A stretch of DNA of 7,394 nt, taken from the NCBI GenBank assembly GCA_031178305.1, contig JAPSJG010000184.1, positions 1-7,394 on the forward strand. Direction: 5' to 3'. Under the pieces are notes generated by a model, which worked only from the letters and a program-made list of their open reading frames with translations, was not told the DNA's origin and made no database searches. The translations under genes and the position numbers were made by a program. Below are positions 5,435-7,394 of this stretch, piece after piece (the first letter of the stretch is position 1; every line of letters begins with the position of its first letter). This DNA comes from Sinorhizobium sp. Its GTDB lineage: Bacteria; Pseudomonadota; Alphaproteobacteria; Rhizobiales; Rhizobiaceae.

Positions 5435-5536
5435 TACGCGAGAGGGCGGCCCGCTGCGCTGGTCGGTCGCTCGGCAATCGATCGAAATGCCCGTTTTCCA
5501 GCCCAGGTCTGGTCGCGGGCCGGTGGAGGGGGACTA

Positions 5537-6685
5537 TTGAGCGAGATCGTCTTTGTTGCCAAAGAATCGGATCCGAATGAGCCGCGCGTCGCGGGCTCGG
5601 TCGAGAGCGTCAAGAAGCTGACGTCGCTCGGCTTCGAGGTGGTCGTAGAGGGAGGTGCGGGGCTCACCTCGCGCATCCTCGACGCAGAGTACGAGAGGGC
5701 CGGTGCCCGGATCGGCACGGCGAAGGACGCGAAGAGCGCCGACGTCGTCCTGAAGGTGCGCCGCCCGACGGCCGGGGAGATCAAGGGCTACAAGGCGGGC
5801 GCGCTCGTCATCGCCATCATGGACCCTTATGGCAACGAGGAGGCGTTAGCCAGCATGGCCAAGGCCGGCGTGACCGCCTTTGCCATGGAATTGATGCCGC
5901 GCATCACCCGGGCCCAGTCGATGGATGTGCTTTCCTCGCAGGCGAACCTCGCCGGCTACCAGGCGGTGATCGACGCGGCGTACGAGTATGATCGGGCGCT
6001 GCCGATGATGATGACGGCGGCCGGCACAGTGCCCGCAGCGAAGGTCTTCGTCATGGGCGCCGGCGTCGCCGGCCTGCAGGCGATCGCCACCGCCCGGCGC
6101 CTGGGTGCTATGGTATCCGCCACCGACGTGCGCCCGGCGGCCAAGGAACAGGTCGCCTCGCTCGGCGCCAAGTTCATTGCGGTCGAGGACGAGGAATTCA
6201 AGGCGGCCGAGACCGCCGGCGGCTATGCCAAGGAAATGTCGAAGGAGTACCAGGCCAAGCAGGCCGCACTCGTCGCCGACCACATTTCCAAGCAGGACAT
6301 CGTCATTACCACGGCGCTGATCCCCGGCCGCCCGGCGCCGCGGCTCGTCACCCGCGAGATGCTCCATTCGATGAAGCCCGGCTCGGTCGTCGTCGACCTT
6401 GCCGTCGAGCGCGGCGGCAATGTCGAGGGGGTGGAAGCCGGCAAGGTGACGGAGGTCGCGGGCGTCAAGGTCGTCGGCCACCTGAACGTGCCCGGTCGCA
6501 TCGCCGCCTCCGCCTCGGCTCTCTATGCCAAGAACCTCGTCACCTTCCTGGAGACGATGGTTTCCAAGGAAACGAAGGCGCTGGCGGTTAATATGGAGGA
6601 CGAACTCGTCAAGGCGACGGCGCTGACCCACGGCGGCGCCGTGGTGCACCCGGCCTTCGGCGGCAGGAATGAGGGGGAAAAGTGA
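5537..6685 (+). CDS. pntAA: Proton-translocating NAD(P) transhydrogenase, NAD(H)-binding subunit alpha 1 (domain I)
   Basis: A 382-residue cytosolic subunit carrying domain I, which binds NADH and passes hydride to NADP+ on domain III of PntB. The N-terminal alanine-dehydrogenase/PNT-type domain (about 1-135) ends in the signature MELMPRITRAQSMD, holding the conserved Arg122, Gln127 and Asp130 of the Arg-Gln-Asp loop at the hydride-transfer site. The Rossmann domain follows, with GAGVAGLQA (174-182) and Asp197 at the end of the second strand, suited to NAD(H). Length and motifs match the separate domain I protein of Rhodospirillum rubrum rather than the fused E. coli PntA. The start is TTG at 5537, supported by GGAGG at 5525-5529 (seven bases) and by the N-terminus SEIVFVAKESDPNEPRVA aligning with the family; the next in-frame Met is about 95 residues in. 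Its TGA shares one base with the pntAB ATG, implying translational coupling. Confidence 0.95.
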   Translation: MSEIVFVAKESDPNEPRVAGSVESVKKLTSLGFEVVVEGGAGLTSRILDAEYERAGARIGTAKDAKSADVVLKVRRPTAGEIKGYKAGALVIAIMDPYGNEEALASMAKAGVTAFAMELMPRITRAQSMDVLSSQANLAGYQAVIDAAYEYDRALPMMMTAAGTVPAAKVFVMGAGVAGLQAIATARRLGAMVSATDVRPAAKEQVASLGAKFIAVEDEEFKAAETAGGYAKEMSKEYQAKQAALVADHISKQDIVITTALIPGRPAPRLVTREMLHSMKPGSVVVDLAVERGGNVEGVEAGKVTEVAGVKVVGHLNVPGRIAASASALYAKNLVTFLETMVSKETKALAVNMEDELVKATALTHGGAVVHPAFGGRNEGEK

Positions 6686-7095
6686 TGGCGAACGAACTCT
6701 TGGACAAGGCACTGGCCGATCTCGAACGGGCGGTCGAGGCGGTCAGGACGGCTGCCGAATACGTGCCGGATGCGGCCGGCGCCGTCGCCCATGGCGCCAC
6801 CGGCGGGGTGATCGATCCCTTCGTCTTCCGCCTGGCGATCTTCGTGCTGGCGATCTTCGTCGGCTATTACGTCGTCTGGTCGGTGACACCGGCACTGCAC
6901 ACGCCGCTGATGGCGGTGACCAATGCGATCTCCTCGGTGATCGTCGTCGGCGCTCTGCTCGCCGTCGGCATCTCGGCCTCGGGACTTGCCACCGGCTTCG
7001 GCTTTGTCGCGCTGATCCTGGCCTCGGTGAATATCTTCGGCGGCTTTCTCGTCACCCAGCGCATGCTCGCCATGTACAAGAAGAAAGACAAGTGA
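6685..7095 (+). CDS. pntAB: NAD(P) transhydrogenase subunit alpha 2, membrane part
   Basis: A 136-residue inner-membrane protein forming part of domain II, the proton channel. An amphipathic, acidic N-terminal stretch (about 1-44) precedes three hydrophobic helices at roughly 46-66, 76-96 and 106-128, and the chain ends in a lysine-rich tail (YKKKDK). The segment TPALHTPLMAVTNAISS, leading into the second helix, is the family hallmark. The size agrees with the stand-alone second alpha subunit of three-gene transhydrogenases. The ATG at 6685 overlaps the pntAA stop by one base (TGATG), with GAGGGG about eight bases upstream; a GTG directly before it at 6682 is a less likely start. The pntB start follows nine bases after its stop, so the three genes are almost certainly co-expressed. 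Confidence 0.95.
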   Translation: MANELLDKALADLERAVEAVRTAAEYVPDAAGAVAHGATGGVIDPFVFRLAIFVLAIFVGYYVVWSVTPALHTPLMAVTNAISSVIVVGALLAVGISASGLATGFGFVALILASVNIFGGFLVTQRMLAMYKKKDK

Positions 7096-7104
7096 GGCCG
7101 GCCG

Positions 7105-7394
7105 ATGAACGCTAATTTCGCAGCCTTCCTCTATCTCGTCTCCGGCGTGCTGTTCATCATGGCGCTCAGGGGTCTCTCCCACCCGACCACCAGCCGCAAG
7201 GGCAATGCCTATGGCATGACCGGCATGGGCATCGCCATTGTCACGACGCTGCTGCTGGCTCAACCCTCGCTCGGCGGTTTCCTGTTGATCGTGCTCGGCC
7301 TCTCGCTCGGCGGCGGCGTCGGCGCTTACATCGCCAAGCGCATCCCGATGACGGCGATGCCGCAGCTTGTCGCTGGCTTCCATTCGCTCGTCGG
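7105..7394 (+). CDS. pntB: NAD(P) transhydrogenase subunit beta, N-terminal 96 residues (gene runs off right edge)
   Basis: This is the start of the beta subunit, which carries the remaining membrane helices of domain II and the NADP(H)-binding domain III. The visible part is membranous: hydrophobic segments at about 5-21, 42-52 and 55-78, a LRGLSHPTTSRKGN loop (residues 21-34), and PQLVAGFHSLVG at the edge. His93 in that last motif corresponds to the conserved histidine (His91 in E. coli PntB) implicated in proton movement. GAGG overlapping the pntAB stop (7094-7097) lies seven bases before the ATG. Domain III, with the NADP-binding site, is outside the window. Confidence 0.95.
   Translation, partial: MNANFAAFLYLVSGVLFIMALRGLSHPTTSRKGNAYGMTGMGIAIVTTLLLAQPSLGGFLLIVLGLSLGGGVGAYIAKRIPMTAMPQLVAGFHSLV

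Noticed and set aside
5108..5536. Open reading frame continuing upstream of pntAA in the same frame, suggesting a 525-residue fusion protein.
   Set aside because: The extra 143 codons overlap the subunit IV gene in another frame and translate the hairpin-rich gap. Homology to PntAA begins exactly at the TTG at 5537, which has its own ribosome-binding site.
5846..7383. Two long minus-strand open frames opposite pntAA, pntAB and pntB.
   Set aside because: Antisense to three well-matched transhydrogenase genes; rich in His, Arg and Asp as expected from reversed GC-rich codons.
1..7394. tRNA, rRNA, CRISPR array, insertion sequence, prophage or defence genes.
   Set aside because: None seen: no cloverleaf-like conserved arms, no regularly spaced direct repeats, no transposase or integrase motifs, and nearly all coding space is accounted for by metabolic and regulatory genes.

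Overview
The window looks like chromosomal DNA from an alphaproteobacterium of the Rhizobiaceae, most likely near Sinorhizobium/Ensifer. The reasons are high G+C with strongly GC-biased third positions, the three-gene (split) proton-translocating transhydrogenase, a small aa3-oxidase subunit IV gene just upstream of it, and a palindromic intergenic element resembling rhizobial mosaic (RIME-type) repeats. This assignment is inferred from sequence character and gene order; no search was run.

Left part (1-1836): the 5' end of a COG0523/CobW-type GTPase gene (minus strand) runs off the window edge. A 225-base gap upstream of it holds a candidate promoter and a complex palindromic element. Next come a creatininase-family amidohydrolase gene (minus) and a divergent MarR-type regulator gene (plus), whose candidate promoters lie in a shared AT-rich gap.

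Middle part (1837-4744): a LacI-type regulator gene, preceded by a very clear TTTAAA-based palindrome, is followed after 64 bases by a D-2-hydroxyacid dehydrogenase gene, probably in one transcript. The dehydrogenase stop codon abuts, with no base between, the stop codon of a convergent gene for a class I glutamine-amidotransferase-like hydrolase (gamma-glutamyl-GABA hydrolase/PuuD family). This segment reads as a small catabolic locus; its substrate cannot be read from sequence.

Right part (4745-7394): a 74-residue membrane protein of the bacterial aa3-type cytochrome c oxidase subunit IV family is followed by a 314-base non-coding gap unusually rich in short perfect inverted repeats. After it come pntAA (TTG start), pntAB and the first 290 bases of pntB, tightly packed as one operon. 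Together these make the membrane transhydrogenase that couples the proton gradient to NADP+ reduction by NADH.

Most of the window is ordinary core and accessory metabolism with local regulators. No phage, insertion sequence, CRISPR array, tRNA or rRNA was seen. The least explained parts are non-coding: the LacI operator, the structured gap before pntAA, the element at 318-426 and the palindrome upstream of the subunit IV gene.
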